A stretch of DNA of 56,074 nucleotides from Flavobacteriales bacterium (GTDB taxonomy: Bacteria > Bacteroidota > Bacteroidia > CAIKAF01), in assembly GCA_026418175.1 (NCBI GenBank), contig JAOABX010000016.1:1-56074 (forward strand), given 5' to 3'. The stretch's first letter is position 1. Every line of letters starts with the position of its first letter. Made by a program: the position numbers and the translations under genes. The notes under the pieces were generated by a model. The model made no database searches and was not told where the DNA came from. It was given only the letters and a program-made list of their open reading frames with translations. Positions 8,436 through 16,287 of the stretch are shown here, in pieces.

Positions 8436-9908
8436 TTGGGAAAAAAAGTTATCATAGCAGGAGCTGGTTTGGGTGGTTTAACAACTGCTCTTAGACTTAC
8501 CACCAAAGGATATCAGGTAGAAATCCTTGAAAAGTATCATCAGGCAGGTGGGCGGTTGAATGAATTGAAATTGGATGGTTTTACTTTTGATGTAGGGCCT
8601 TCCTTTTTCAGCATGAGTTATGAATTTGACGAATTGTTCAAATCATGCAACATGGAAAACCCACTAACCTACCAACAATTAGATCCATTGTACGTAGTAA
8701 ATTTTGCAGGCTCGGATAAACGATATCATATTTATAAGGATTTGAAGAAATTAGCTGAAGAGTTTAAGCACATTGAACCTGACTTTGAAGCAAAGGCAAG
8801 AAAATATCTCGATAATGCAAAAGCCATTTTTCATGATACGGAATACAAAGTTGTGAAGCGAAATTTTAACGGCATAACAGATTATCTGTTATCGTTAGCT
8901 TCTGTTCCTTGGAAACATGCTCCCCGGATGTTTCGTAGTATGTGGGCTGAATTGGATAAGTATTTTGTATCTCACGAGGTTAAAGTAATTTTTTCACTAG
9001 TTGCTTTTTTCTTAGGCGACACGCCTTTTGCCACACCGGCAGTTTACAAACTTTTAAATTACACAGAACTTGAACATGATGGATATTGGAATGTAAAAGG
9101 AGGCATGTATCGAATCACCGAAAGCCTTGTTAATGAATTAGAGCGTCGTGGTGTGAAAATACATTATAATACGGAGATAGTAGAAGTTGTAGCCGATCGT
9201 TCTGGTGTAAAGGCTTTTGTTGATCAGCATGGAAAAGAGTGGACAGGAGATATTTTTGTTTCTAATAGTGATGCGGCATCGTTTCGTGGTAAAATATTAA
9301 AACGAAAAAAATACTCTGAAGAGCGATTAGATAAGATGCATTGGACATTGGCCCCATTTACAATATATTTAGGAGTAAGAGGGAAAATTGATGGACTTCA
9401 ACATCATAACTATTTTTTGGGAACCAATTTTGAAGAATATGCTGACCAAATTTTTAAGTTGTCGGTTAATCCTCAGAAACCATATTACTATGTTAATGTA
9501 AGTAGTAAGTCTAACCCGGAATGTGCACCAGAAGGCTGCGAAAACTTGTTTATTCTTTGTCCGGTTCCTGACCTTCGATATAAGAAATCGTGGAAAGATG
9601 AACAGGAATTGGCAGATACAATCATTGAAGACTTAGGAAATCGTGTAGGGTATGATATCAAATCAAATATTATTGCCCAAAAAATTATGAGTCCGGAAGC
9701 TTGGAGAGACCATTTTAATTTATACAGAGGAAGTGGTTTGGGCTTAGCTCACGGATTAAATCAAATTGGGGCTTTCAGGCCTGCAAATAAAGATGAAGAA
9801 TATTCCAACCTGTATTATGTGGGAGCATCTACAATTCCCGGTACAGGCTTACCGATAGTAGTAATTAGTTCAAAACTCGTAACCGAACGAATCACCCATG
9901 AGCATTAG
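8436..9908 (+). CDS. crtI: phytoene desaturase (CrtI-type carotenoid desaturase)
   Basis: 490 residues from a TTG codon; no in-frame ATG or GTG exists before the dinucleotide-binding motif GAGLGG (residues 9-14), so TTG is the only sensible start. The N-terminus is a Rossmann FAD-binding fold, followed by GGRLNELKLDGFTFDVGPSFF. The C-terminus has LYYVGASTIPGTGLPIVVIS, the flavin-contacting end of the CrtI family. The enzyme desaturates phytoene stepwise to lycopene at the membrane. It overlaps crtB by 11 bases, which implies translational coupling. Homologous desaturases acting on other carotenoids look alike, but the crtB and crtYcd neighbours favour phytoene. Confidence 0.9.
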   Translation: MGKKVIIAGAGLGGLTTALRLTTKGYQVEILEKYHQAGGRLNELKLDGFTFDVGPSFFSMSYEFDELFKSCNMENPLTYQQLDPLYVVNFAGSDKRYHIYKDLKKLAEEFKHIEPDFEAKARKYLDNAKAIFHDTEYKVVKRNFNGITDYLLSLASVPWKHAPRMFRSMWAELDKYFVSHEVKVIFSLVAFFLGDTPFATPAVYKLLNYTELEHDGYWNVKGGMYRITESLVNELERRGVKIHYNTEIVEVVADRSGVKAFVDQHGKEWTGDIFVSNSDAASFRGKILKRKKYSEERLDKMHWTLAPFTIYLGVRGKIDGLQHHNYFLGTNFEEYADQIFKLSVNPQKPYYYVNVSSKSNPECAPEGCENLFILCPVPDLRYKKSWKDEQELADTIIEDLGNRVGYDIKSNIIAQKIMSPEAWRDHFNLYRGSGLGLAHGLNQIGAFRPANKDEEYSNLYYVGASTIPGTGLPIVVISSKLVTERITHEH

Positions 9909-10737
9909 TCTGTATCATCATACTGCGAATGAATGCAGTGAATTGGTAACACGCCGTTATAGTACTTCTTTTTCGCTGGGAATACGCATGCTTGGCAAAG
10001 CATACCGTAAGCCCATTTATGCTATTTATGGTTTTGTTCGTGTAGCTGATGAAATTGTAGACACTTTTCATGATTACGATAAAAAAACATTAATTGAGGA
10101 ATTTGAACGTGATACTTGGCTTGCTATAGAGCGGGGAATTAGTACAAACCCAATTTTGCATGCATTTGCTCGTACCATTAATAAATATCACATCGATCAT
10201 CAGCTAGTAGTGGCTTTCCTTGAAAGCATGAAAATGGACCTCTACAATAAAAAATACGATGCTGCTTTGTATGATCAATATATATACGGATCGGCAGAAG
10301 TTGTTGGGTTAATGTGTTTAAAGGTGTTTTGTGACGGTAGCCATGAAATGTATGAACGTCTGAAGTCTCATGCTAGAAGTTTGGGCGCAGCATTTCAAAA
10401 AGTAAATTTTTTAAGAGACCTGAAAGATGATTATGCAGATCGAGGACGTGTTTATTTCCCGAATGTTGACTTTTCTGCATTTGATGAACATACTAAAAAA
10501 CAAATAGAAGAAGATATTCAACGTGATTTCGACCATGCGTTGGCTGGCATTCGACAATTGCCTGAAGGTAGCAGAATCGGAGTTTATTTGGCGTATAAAT
10601 ACTATCTTAAGTTATTTAAAAAAATTAAAGCCATTCGCCCATCTCGAATTATGCAAGAACGTATAAGAATAAGTAATGTCAGAAAAATTACCATACTGGC
10701 ACGTTCGTTTGCTATGCATAAAATGAATCTTTTTTAA
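9898..10737 (+). CDS. crtB: phytoene synthase
   Basis: 279 residues of the squalene/phytoene synthase family. The two Asp-rich motifs that bind magnesium-diphosphate are present: DEIVD at 51-55 and DLKDD at 174-178, the latter within VNFLRDLKDDYADRGRVYFP. It joins two geranylgeranyl diphosphates to phytoene. The start ATG lies inside the end of crtI (11-base overlap), and the next gene follows five bases after the stop. A squalene-type product is possible in this family but unlikely in this operon. Confidence 0.9.
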   Translation: MSISLYHHTANECSELVTRRYSTSFSLGIRMLGKAYRKPIYAIYGFVRVADEIVDTFHDYDKKTLIEEFERDTWLAIERGISTNPILHAFARTINKYHIDHQLVVAFLESMKMDLYNKKYDAALYDQYIYGSAEVVGLMCLKVFCDGSHEMYERLKSHARSLGAAFQKVNFLRDLKDDYADRGRVYFPNVDFSAFDEHTKKQIEEDIQRDFDHALAGIRQLPEGSRIGVYLAYKYYLKLFKKIKAIRPSRIMQERIRISNVRKITILARSFAMHKMNLF

Positions 10738-10742
10738 TCATA

Positions 10743-11447
10743 ATGGATTCTAGGTACACATACTTTGTACTTGATTTGGCATCCATCTTCTTTCCGCTTA
10801 TTTTATCTTTCGATAAAAAAGTACATTTTTATACTCGTTGGAAATTTTTATTTCCTGCACTTTTCTTCAATGCTGTAATATTTATTGCTTGGGATGAGTT
10901 TTTTACCCGTATGGGTATATGGTATTTTAATCCTGATTATCTTTTAGGTTACTATATTGGTAGTTTACCAATTGAGGAATGGTTGTTTTTTCTAGCTATC
11001 CCATATGCTTGTATCTTTATTTATGATTGTTTGAAAGCATACTTTCCAGATTTTTTACAATCGGTTGCCCGTAGGATTACCTATCTGGCAATTCCTTTAT
11101 TTTTTATACTCGGTTTTATCTATATTCAGCATTGGTACACTGCAGTTACGTTTTTGTTGTTGGCAATAATTTTACTATTTCATATTCTAATTTATAAAAC
11201 CCGCTTTTTAGGTTATTTTTATCTAATGTGGCTTATACACCTTGTTCCTTTTTTTATAATAAATGGGTATTTAACTTCTTTGCCTGTAGTGATATATAAT
11301 AATGCTGAAAATATGGGAATAAGAATTGGTACAATACCTTTTGAGGATGCTTTTTATTCTATGTTAAAACTTATCATCATAGTTTCGCTATATGAAGGCC
11401 TTCAACTTTACAAGAATAAAAAGTTTGTTAATTCTCATAAAAACTGA
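10743..11447 (+). CDS. lycopene cyclase, CrtYcd type
   Basis: 234 residues, almost entirely membrane-embedded, with about six to seven hydrophobic segments. Two repeats of the lycopene-cyclase domain can be seen, each with an acidic signature: AWDEFFTRMGIWYF followed by LPIEEWLFF in the first half, and a matching IPFEDAFYSM in the second. This is the fused form of the heterodimeric CrtYc/CrtYd cyclase found in Bacteroidota, archaea and fungi. It closes the ends of lycopene to give beta-rings. No crtZ hydroxylase lies in the cluster, so beta-carotene is the predicted local end product. Confidence 0.85.
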   Translation: MDSRYTYFVLDLASIFFPLILSFDKKVHFYTRWKFLFPALFFNAVIFIAWDEFFTRMGIWYFNPDYLLGYYIGSLPIEEWLFFLAIPYACIFIYDCLKAYFPDFLQSVARRITYLAIPLFFILGFIYIQHWYTAVTFLLLAIILLFHILIYKTRFLGYFYLMWLIHLVPFFIINGYLTSLPVVIYNNAENMGIRIGTIPFEDAFYSMLKLIIIVSLYEGLQLYKNKKFVNSHKN

Positions 11448-11506
11448 TTTTTATCATATTTTATATGCATAATCTGAGGTTACTTTGTTTTCATAAATTT
11501 ATTATT

Positions 11507-12415
11507 ATGAAAACAACCTCTTTGATTAAAACAATGGCTATTTCTATAGCTATTTTAGTTTCAGTATGGTCTTGTAAAAAAGCTGATCCTATTGAAGGTG
11601 TGATTAGCATTCCTAACTCTGTACTTCGTTCTGGTGAAATACCTGCTTCGCAAGGGTCTAATATCCCGGTAATCAACTCCGTACAGCACAATAACAGTTT
11701 TATAGCAGGAGGAGGGGTTCCTATTCAGATTCTGGCTACAGCCTCTAGTGGTAATATTACAAAAGTTTATGTGGGGTTAGAAGGATTTGCCGGGTATTAT
11801 GAGATTAGCATTGCCCAGGCTACGATATTTGTAAATCCGATTGTGGCGCAATCTGTAACCCAAGATGAACTTACATTTAATCTTTCTGTAGGGGATAATA
11901 GCGGAAATGTTAGTGAGTTATACACGTTTTCTGTAACTCGAATTGACGTTGGAACAGGCCGTTTGCAAGTGAGTTTAACATTTGATAAAAATACTGACTT
12001 AGATTTGTATCTGGTAGAGCCTGATGGAGAGACTATATATTATGGAAATAGTACTTCTTCAAACGGAGGTTATTTAGATCTTGACTCAAATCCTGGCTGT
12101 TACATTGACGGAGTAAATAATGAAAATATTACGTATGATGAACAATCAGAAATAGAACCCGGTACATATACAGTGCGTGTAAATAATTATGCAGATTGTG
12201 TAAATCAGCAGGTTAATTATACAGTTGTAGCAAGGTACAATGGGCAGATTATTGCTACCAGCGGAAATAGTAATCCATACAATGGTTCTTTTGCTGCAGG
12301 TACTGCTGTTGGTGGAGGAGAAAATGCCGGTCAGGTGATTTTTACATTTAATATAGCAAATGGACAAAGTGGTTCAAGAACTATGCCCACAACTAAGGCC
12401 AGCTTTAAAAACTAA
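11507..12415 (+). CDS. lipoprotein with a YfaP/DUF2135-like domain
   Basis: 302 residues starting at MKTTSLIKTMAI. A lipobox-like WSC with Cys at about residue 22 (VSVWSCKK) predicts a lipid-anchored protein. An N-terminal Ig-like part (about 50-150) is followed by a beta domain with TDLDLYLVEPDGETIYYGN, YLDLDSNPGCYIDGVNNE and PGTYTVRVNNYAD. This closely resembles the YfaP/DUF2135 type, in which aspartates look suited to calcium binding. The function is unknown. It lies 59 bases after crtYcd on the same strand; it may be read from the crt transcript or from a weak promoter (TACTTTG near 11481). A terminator follows at 12440. Confidence 0.7.
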   Translation: MKTTSLIKTMAISIAILVSVWSCKKADPIEGVISIPNSVLRSGEIPASQGSNIPVINSVQHNNSFIAGGGVPIQILATASSGNITKVYVGLEGFAGYYEISIAQATIFVNPIVAQSVTQDELTFNLSVGDNSGNVSELYTFSVTRIDVGTGRLQVSLTFDKNTDLDLYLVEPDGETIYYGNSTSSNGGYLDLDSNPGCYIDGVNNENITYDEQSEIEPGTYTVRVNNYADCVNQQVNYTVVARYNGQIIATSGNSNPYNGSFAAGTAVGGGENAGQVIFTFNIANGQSGSRTMPTTKASFKN

Positions 12416-12439
12416 TACGATAAGAAATATTGTATGGAG

Positions 12440-12470
12440 AAGGTCGGAAATTTCCGGCCTTTTTTATTTT
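12440..12470. terminator. bidirectional terminator
   Basis: AAGGTCGGAAA pairs with TTTCCGGCCTT (one G-T) and runs into T. It ends the lipoprotein transcript and lies against the stop codon (12464-12466) of the convergent dehydrogenase gene, so one hairpin serves both sides. Confidence 0.8.
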
Positions 12471-13666
12471 TCATCAACATATTCCTGTAAATAGCTGAAA
12501 TAACGGGTTAATTGACCGTTTTCAGCTATGGTAGCCTTTTCAAGGATCTGATCCTTATCTCCTTCTATTAATAATGGAATAATAGTTTTAGACAAGGTGT
12601 GCCCAAAGTCATCGGATGCATCACGTGGTAATTCACAGGGTAAATTATCTACTGCCATAACAGTGATTGACTCTTTTTCAAAAGCAGCTGTTTCTTTGCC
12701 TGTTTTTGCATCATACCCATAAAAAGGTTCAGAAATGGTAGATGCTCGAATCGTACTAGGGATAGGCCCTCCAATATCACAACTAATATCGGCTATCAGT
12801 TGTATTTTGCAAGAAGGGCTTGCTAACTCTTCCCGGGTGAAAAACCGGGGTGCTTGGGGTGACCAAAAATGTCCGGCAATGTAGAGGTCAGTATGGGGTA
12901 AAAATTTTGCAAAATCACTTTCAAATAATTCCGGATGATTAAAAAACTCGGTTTCAGAAAATGCGCTGCCGTCTTTTCTTCGATTATAAACCGGAAATTC
13001 AACCTGGGTGTACACTGGTTCTTGGTATGATTGGCTGATGAAATCTTGCCAAGAAACTTCTCGTATTCCCATTTCATTTAAAATTTCTTTGGCTCCATTG
13101 CCCACTTTCCCTGCTCCTGTAAGGAGAATTTTGATAGGAGAAAGTATTACTTTTTTCAGCTCATTTTCTAATTCTTTACGGTCAAAGCACTTATGCGCCG
13201 GTTTTAGTGAATACATTTTGGTGCGTATTCCCCAACCTCTAAAGGCATTGTAGGCCCCTACAATACCGGCATAGCGCCCAAAACCTATTATTCTTCCATC
13301 GTTAGGAAATTTTAGGCATTCATAATCAATTAAACGGATGTTTTTTTTCAAGATGGCTTGTAACAGTTTACGGTTATGTTCTTGTTTTTTGATAGTGTGA
13401 GAAAAAAATAAGTAGGTCTTATTTTCAATTAATGCATTTACCGGAACTTCTTTTACCCCAAGTATTACTTCACAATCAGTTAAATGATTAACAACAGGTA
13501 TGTTATGTTGTTCATATTCCTTGTCAGAATAGCACCGTTCTGGATAACTTTCGACCACAATTTGTAGCTGAGGGTATTTTTTTAGTAATGATTGGCATTG
13601 AGTTGGAGTAAGTGGAACTCGAAAGTCTGGTGGATTTTTGCGTTCACGTATAATTCCAATTTTCAT
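12464..13666 (-). CDS. saccharopine dehydrogenase / lysine-ketoglutarate reductase-like protein
   Basis: 400 residues starting at the ATG of MKIGIIRERK; an upstream TTG is in frame but unlikely. It has the alanine-dehydrogenase/PNT-type N-terminal fold (RERKNPPDFRVPLTPTQC, then VILGVKEVP, TYLFFSHTIKKQEHN and IRLIDYECL). A nucleotide-binding core begins at ILLTGAGKVGNGAKEIL. This order and wording match the LKR half of the lysine catabolic enzyme and fungal Lys1. Such enzymes interconvert lysine plus 2-oxoglutarate and saccharopine using NAD(P)H. No partner saccharopine-cleaving gene lies next to it, so the direction of the pathway is not shown. Confidence 0.75.
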   Translation of the reverse strand: MKIGIIRERKNPPDFRVPLTPTQCQSLLKKYPQLQIVVESYPERCYSDKEYEQHNIPVVNHLTDCEVILGVKEVPVNALIENKTYLFFSHTIKKQEHNRKLLQAILKKNIRLIDYECLKFPNDGRIIGFGRYAGIVGAYNAFRGWGIRTKMYSLKPAHKCFDRKELENELKKVILSPIKILLTGAGKVGNGAKEILNEMGIREVSWQDFISQSYQEPVYTQVEFPVYNRRKDGSAFSETEFFNHPELFESDFAKFLPHTDLYIAGHFWSPQAPRFFTREELASPSCKIQLIADISCDIGGPIPSTIRASTISEPFYGYDAKTGKETAAFEKESITVMAVDNLPCELPRDASDDFGHTLSKTIIPLLIEGDKDQILEKATIAENGQLTRYFSYLQEYVDEK

Positions 13667-13818
13667 GAGATAAACCAAATTAAGCCATGAAGGTACATGA
13701 TTTTTTTCTATTGAATCTACAGGGTTTTTCAGATAAAAAAGGAATCACGTTAATAATCCATAAATACTTGTATAGCCAATAAAAATAAGTGAAATTTGTG
13801 GATGAAAAAATAAGGGAT

Positions 13819-14115
13819 ATGAAGCTTACTACTATCAATTTTTCTCATGAGGTAGATGTAGAAGAAGATATTTCCATCTTATTAGAAGAATTGGAAGTAA
13901 AAAAACTCATATTACACAATGATGATTTTAATACATTTGATTGGGTGATACAAACACTGATTGAGGTTTGTGGCCATTCAGCCGAGCAGGCAGAGCAATG
14001 TGCTTACATTGTTCATTTTAAAGGGAAATGTCAAGTGAAACATGGTAGTGAAAATGAGATGAAAAAGCTCTGTAAAATATTGCAACACCGAGGCCTTACT
14101 GCTACAGTAGAATAA
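13819..14115 (+). CDS. clpS: ATP-dependent Clp protease adaptor ClpS
   Basis: 98 residues from ATG 13819 (a GTG at 13789 would add ten residues). It has the ClpS core: LILHNDDFNTFDWVIQTL, then the helical EVCGHSAEQAEQCAYIVHFK and GKCQVKHGS. The Asn-Asp-Asp patch is the recognition site for N-end-rule substrates. ClpS hands proteins with destabilising N-terminal residues to ClpAP/ClpCP for degradation. No clp ATPase gene lies beside it. Confidence 0.9.
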   Translation: MKLTTINFSHEVDVEEDISILLEELEVKKLILHNDDFNTFDWVIQTLIEVCGHSAEQAEQCAYIVHFKGKCQVKHGSENEMKKLCKILQHRGLTATVE

Positions 14116-14149
14116 TGCATTATATTAGTTAAATTCATACATATTCTTT

Positions 14150-14157
14150 TATATTTG
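14150..14157 (+). promoter_or_regulatory. -7 element of nfeD-floA
   Basis: TATATTTG fits TAnnTTTG. It ends only seven bases before the nfeD ATG, so the transcript would have almost no leader. No strong TTTG is seen upstream. Confidence 0.5.
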
Positions 14158-14164
14158 TAAGTGT

Positions 14165-14632
14165 ATGACGCTTACTACCATACTTCTTCTAATTGCAATT
14201 GGCTTGTTGGTAATTTTAGCCGAAATATTCTTAGTTCCGGGAAGTACGGTTATTGGCATTGTTGGGGTTATACTATTAATAATAGGGGTGGTAGGTGCTT
14301 TTTATTCATTGGGACGTACCGGAGGTTTTGTTGTATTTGGAGTTACATTAATACTAATTTCAATCTTGGGATATCTGGGATTTAAATCAAATACGTGGCA
14401 ATTATTTGCTGTAAAATCATCCATCAATAGTAAGGCACCTGCAGAAGCAATAGGCTTTCATATTGGAGATAAGGGTAAAACCATAACCCGTTGCGCACCT
14501 ATTGGAAAGGCTGAATTTGAAAATGGCCGCATTGAAGAAGTTTATTCTTTTGGGGATTTTATTGAGGAAAATACCCCTGTAGTGATTCACAAAATCCAGG
14601 ATAAAAAAATTATTGTAAAACCTTTAACATAA
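14165..14632 (+). CDS. NfeD-family membrane protein (short form)
   Basis: 155 residues: two to three closely spaced membrane segments (about 3-75; the first includes IGLLVILAEIFLVPGSTVIG), then a small beta-rich OB-like domain (about 90-155; GDKGKTITRCAPIGKAEFEN) at the membrane surface. This is the short NfeD type, without the ClpP-like protease domain, that is regularly paired with flotillin genes. The gene sits six bases before the flotillin gene, making a two-gene operon. NfeD proteins are thought to act with flotillins in membrane microdomains; the molecular role is not settled. Confidence 0.85.
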   Translation: MTLTTILLLIAIGLLVILAEIFLVPGSTVIGIVGVILLIIGVVGAFYSLGRTGGFVVFGVTLILISILGYLGFKSNTWQLFAVKSSINSKAPAEAIGFHIGDKGKTITRCAPIGKAEFENGRIEEVYSFGDFIEENTPVVIHKIQDKKIIVKPLT

Positions 14633-14638
14633 CTAACT

Positions 14639-15643
14639 ATGAATGATGCTGCACCTTTGTATTTGCTAGGAGGAATTGCTGTAGGAGTTATTCTTTTCTT
14701 TTTAATTTTCTTTTACTTCTTACCCTTTGGACTTTGGATTTCGGCCCAGTTTGCAGGAGTTCGAATTAATCTGTTTCAGTTGGCATTTATGCGTATTCGT
14801 AAAGTTCCTCCAGGTATTATTGTAAAAGCCATGGTAACTGCCACTAAAGCCGGTCTTTCTATTAAAAGGGATGATTTAGAGGCACATTATTTAGCAGGGG
14901 GAAGGGTAATACCTGTCATTAATGCGTTAATTTCTGCTGATAAAGCCAATATTGATTTGGATTTTAAAACAGCAACAGCTATTGACTTGGCCGGACGTGA
15001 TGTATTTGAAGCCGTGCAGCTATCAGTTAATCCAAAAGTGATAAATACTCCGCCCATTGCTGCAGTTGCTAAAGACGGTATTCAGCTAATTGCTAAGGCC
15101 CGGGTAACAGTACGTGCTAACATCCGCCGACTGGTTGGAGGTGCCGGAGAAGAGACTATCATAGCACGTATTGGTGAGGGTGTGGTTTCTTCCATTGGTT
15201 CTTCGGCCAATCATAAAGAAGTACTCGAAAATCCGGATATGATATCAAAGACCGTGCTTGCAAAAGGTTTGGATGCCGGAACTGCTTTCGAAATTTTATC
15301 CATTGATATTGCTGATGTAGATGTAGGTAAAAATATTGGAGCTCAATTACAAATGGACCAAGCACAGGCAGATAAAAATATTGCCCAGGCAAAGGCCGAA
15401 GAACGTCGGGCTATGGCCATTGCATTAGAGCAGGAAATGAAAGCTAGGGCTCAGGAAGCTCGTGCTAAAGTAATTGAAGCCGAAGCTGAGATCCCCAAAG
15501 CAATGGCGGAAGCTTTTCGTAGCGGCAACCTGGGTATAATGGATTACTACAAAATGCAAAATATTCAAGCAGATACTTCAATGCGAGAATCTATTGCCAA
15601 GCCTGGCACTACAGGGAAACCCAATGATTCTAAGTCGGAATAA
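14639..15643 (+). CDS. floA: flotillin-like protein FloA
   Basis: 334 residues of the FloA (formerly UPF0365) family. An N-terminal hairpin membrane segment (about 5-40) is followed by an SPFH-like domain ([40 protein letters not shown]) and a long Ala/Glu-rich helix (about 230-300, [20 protein letters not shown] onward) that drives oligomer formation. Flotillins assemble at membrane microdomains and affect protein organisation and fluidity. It is the second gene of an operon with nfeD and is followed by a clear terminator. Confidence 0.93.
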   Translation: MNDAAPLYLLGGIAVGVILFFLIFFYFLPFGLWISAQFAGVRINLFQLAFMRIRKVPPGIIVKAMVTATKAGLSIKRDDLEAHYLAGGRVIPVINALISADKANIDLDFKTATAIDLAGRDVFEAVQLSVNPKVINTPPIAAVAKDGIQLIAKARVTVRANIRRLVGGAGEETIIARIGEGVVSSIGSSANHKEVLENPDMISKTVLAKGLDAGTAFEILSIDIADVDVGKNIGAQLQMDQAQADKNIAQAKAEERRAMAIALEQEMKARAQEARAKVIEAEAEIPKAMAEAFRSGNLGIMDYYKMQNIQADTSMRESIAKPGTTGKPNDSKSE

Positions 15644-15664
15644 TTGAATTATTTGATTTGTTTT

Positions 15665-15693
15665 TCACCCCTGCATTTCAGGGGTGATTTTTT
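15665..15693 (+). terminator. terminator of nfeD-floA
   Basis: TCACCCCTG pairs with CAGGGGTGA (nine pairs) around a five-base loop and runs into TTTTTT. Confidence 0.9.
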
Positions 15694-15716
15694 ATTATTT
15701 CAATATAGCATATAGC

Positions 15717-16265
15717 ATGAGTCAAAATCCCTGGAAAACCATTTCCAAACAATTAATGTATGAAAACCCTTGGATTCGTGTTGAAGAGCATAACGTGATT
15801 AATCCGTCTGGGAAAAAAGGTATTTACGGTACTGTACATTTTAAAAATATTGCCATTGGTATTATTCCGGTAGACAATGAGGATAATACCTGGATTGTTG
15901 GTCAATACCGTTATCCGCTCGAACAATACAGTTGGGAAATTATTGAAGGGGGTGGTAAAATTGGTATAGATCCATTGGATTCGGCCAAACGTGAATTATT
16001 AGAAGAAGCTGGTATTGTAGCTAACCAGTGGGAGTTACTCACTACATTACATACCAGTAATTCAGTAACGGATGAACTTGGAATAATTTATGTGGCCAGA
16101 GATCTGCATTTTACCCAGTCGCAACCCGATGAAACCGAACAACTAGTAGTTAAAAAAATTCCCATCAAGGATGCTGTAAATATGGTACTTAACAATGAAA
16201 TTACCGATTCAATATCCATGATCGGTCTAATGCGCTATTGGCTAAAATATGGTATAACCAAATAA
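15717..16265 (+). CDS. Nudix hydrolase, ADP-ribose pyrophosphatase-like
   Basis: 182 residues starting at MSQNPWKTIS. The domain layout (VEEHNVINPSGKKGIYGTV, then VGQYRYPLEQYSWEIIEGGG) is that of ADP-ribose/GDP-mannose type Nudix enzymes. The metal-binding helix RELLEEAGI is intact at 92-100. The upstream half of the Nudix box is altered: the position of the first conserved Glu, seven residues before RELLEE, is Ile84, and the loop is short. Since REUxEE supplies the main metal ligands, activity is still expected. The substrate is a nucleoside diphosphate linked to another group, probably ADP-ribose. Confidence 0.85.
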   Translation: MSQNPWKTISKQLMYENPWIRVEEHNVINPSGKKGIYGTVHFKNIAIGIIPVDNEDNTWIVGQYRYPLEQYSWEIIEGGGKIGIDPLDSAKRELLEEAGIVANQWELLTTLHTSNSVTDELGIIYVARDLHFTQSQPDETEQLVVKKIPIKDAVNMVLNNEITDSISMIGLMRYWLKYGITK

Positions 16266-16287
16266 AAAAATAATTGTTAGTATAGGA

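Noticed and set aside
12464-13666. Second alanine dehydrogenase
   Set aside because: The wording (FFSHTIKKQEHN, LIDYE) fits the lysine-ketoglutarate reductase/saccharopine dehydrogenase group better.
13789-13818. GTG start for clpS
   Set aside because: Possible, but ATG 13819 gives a length closer to other ClpS proteins; kept as an alternative in the entry.
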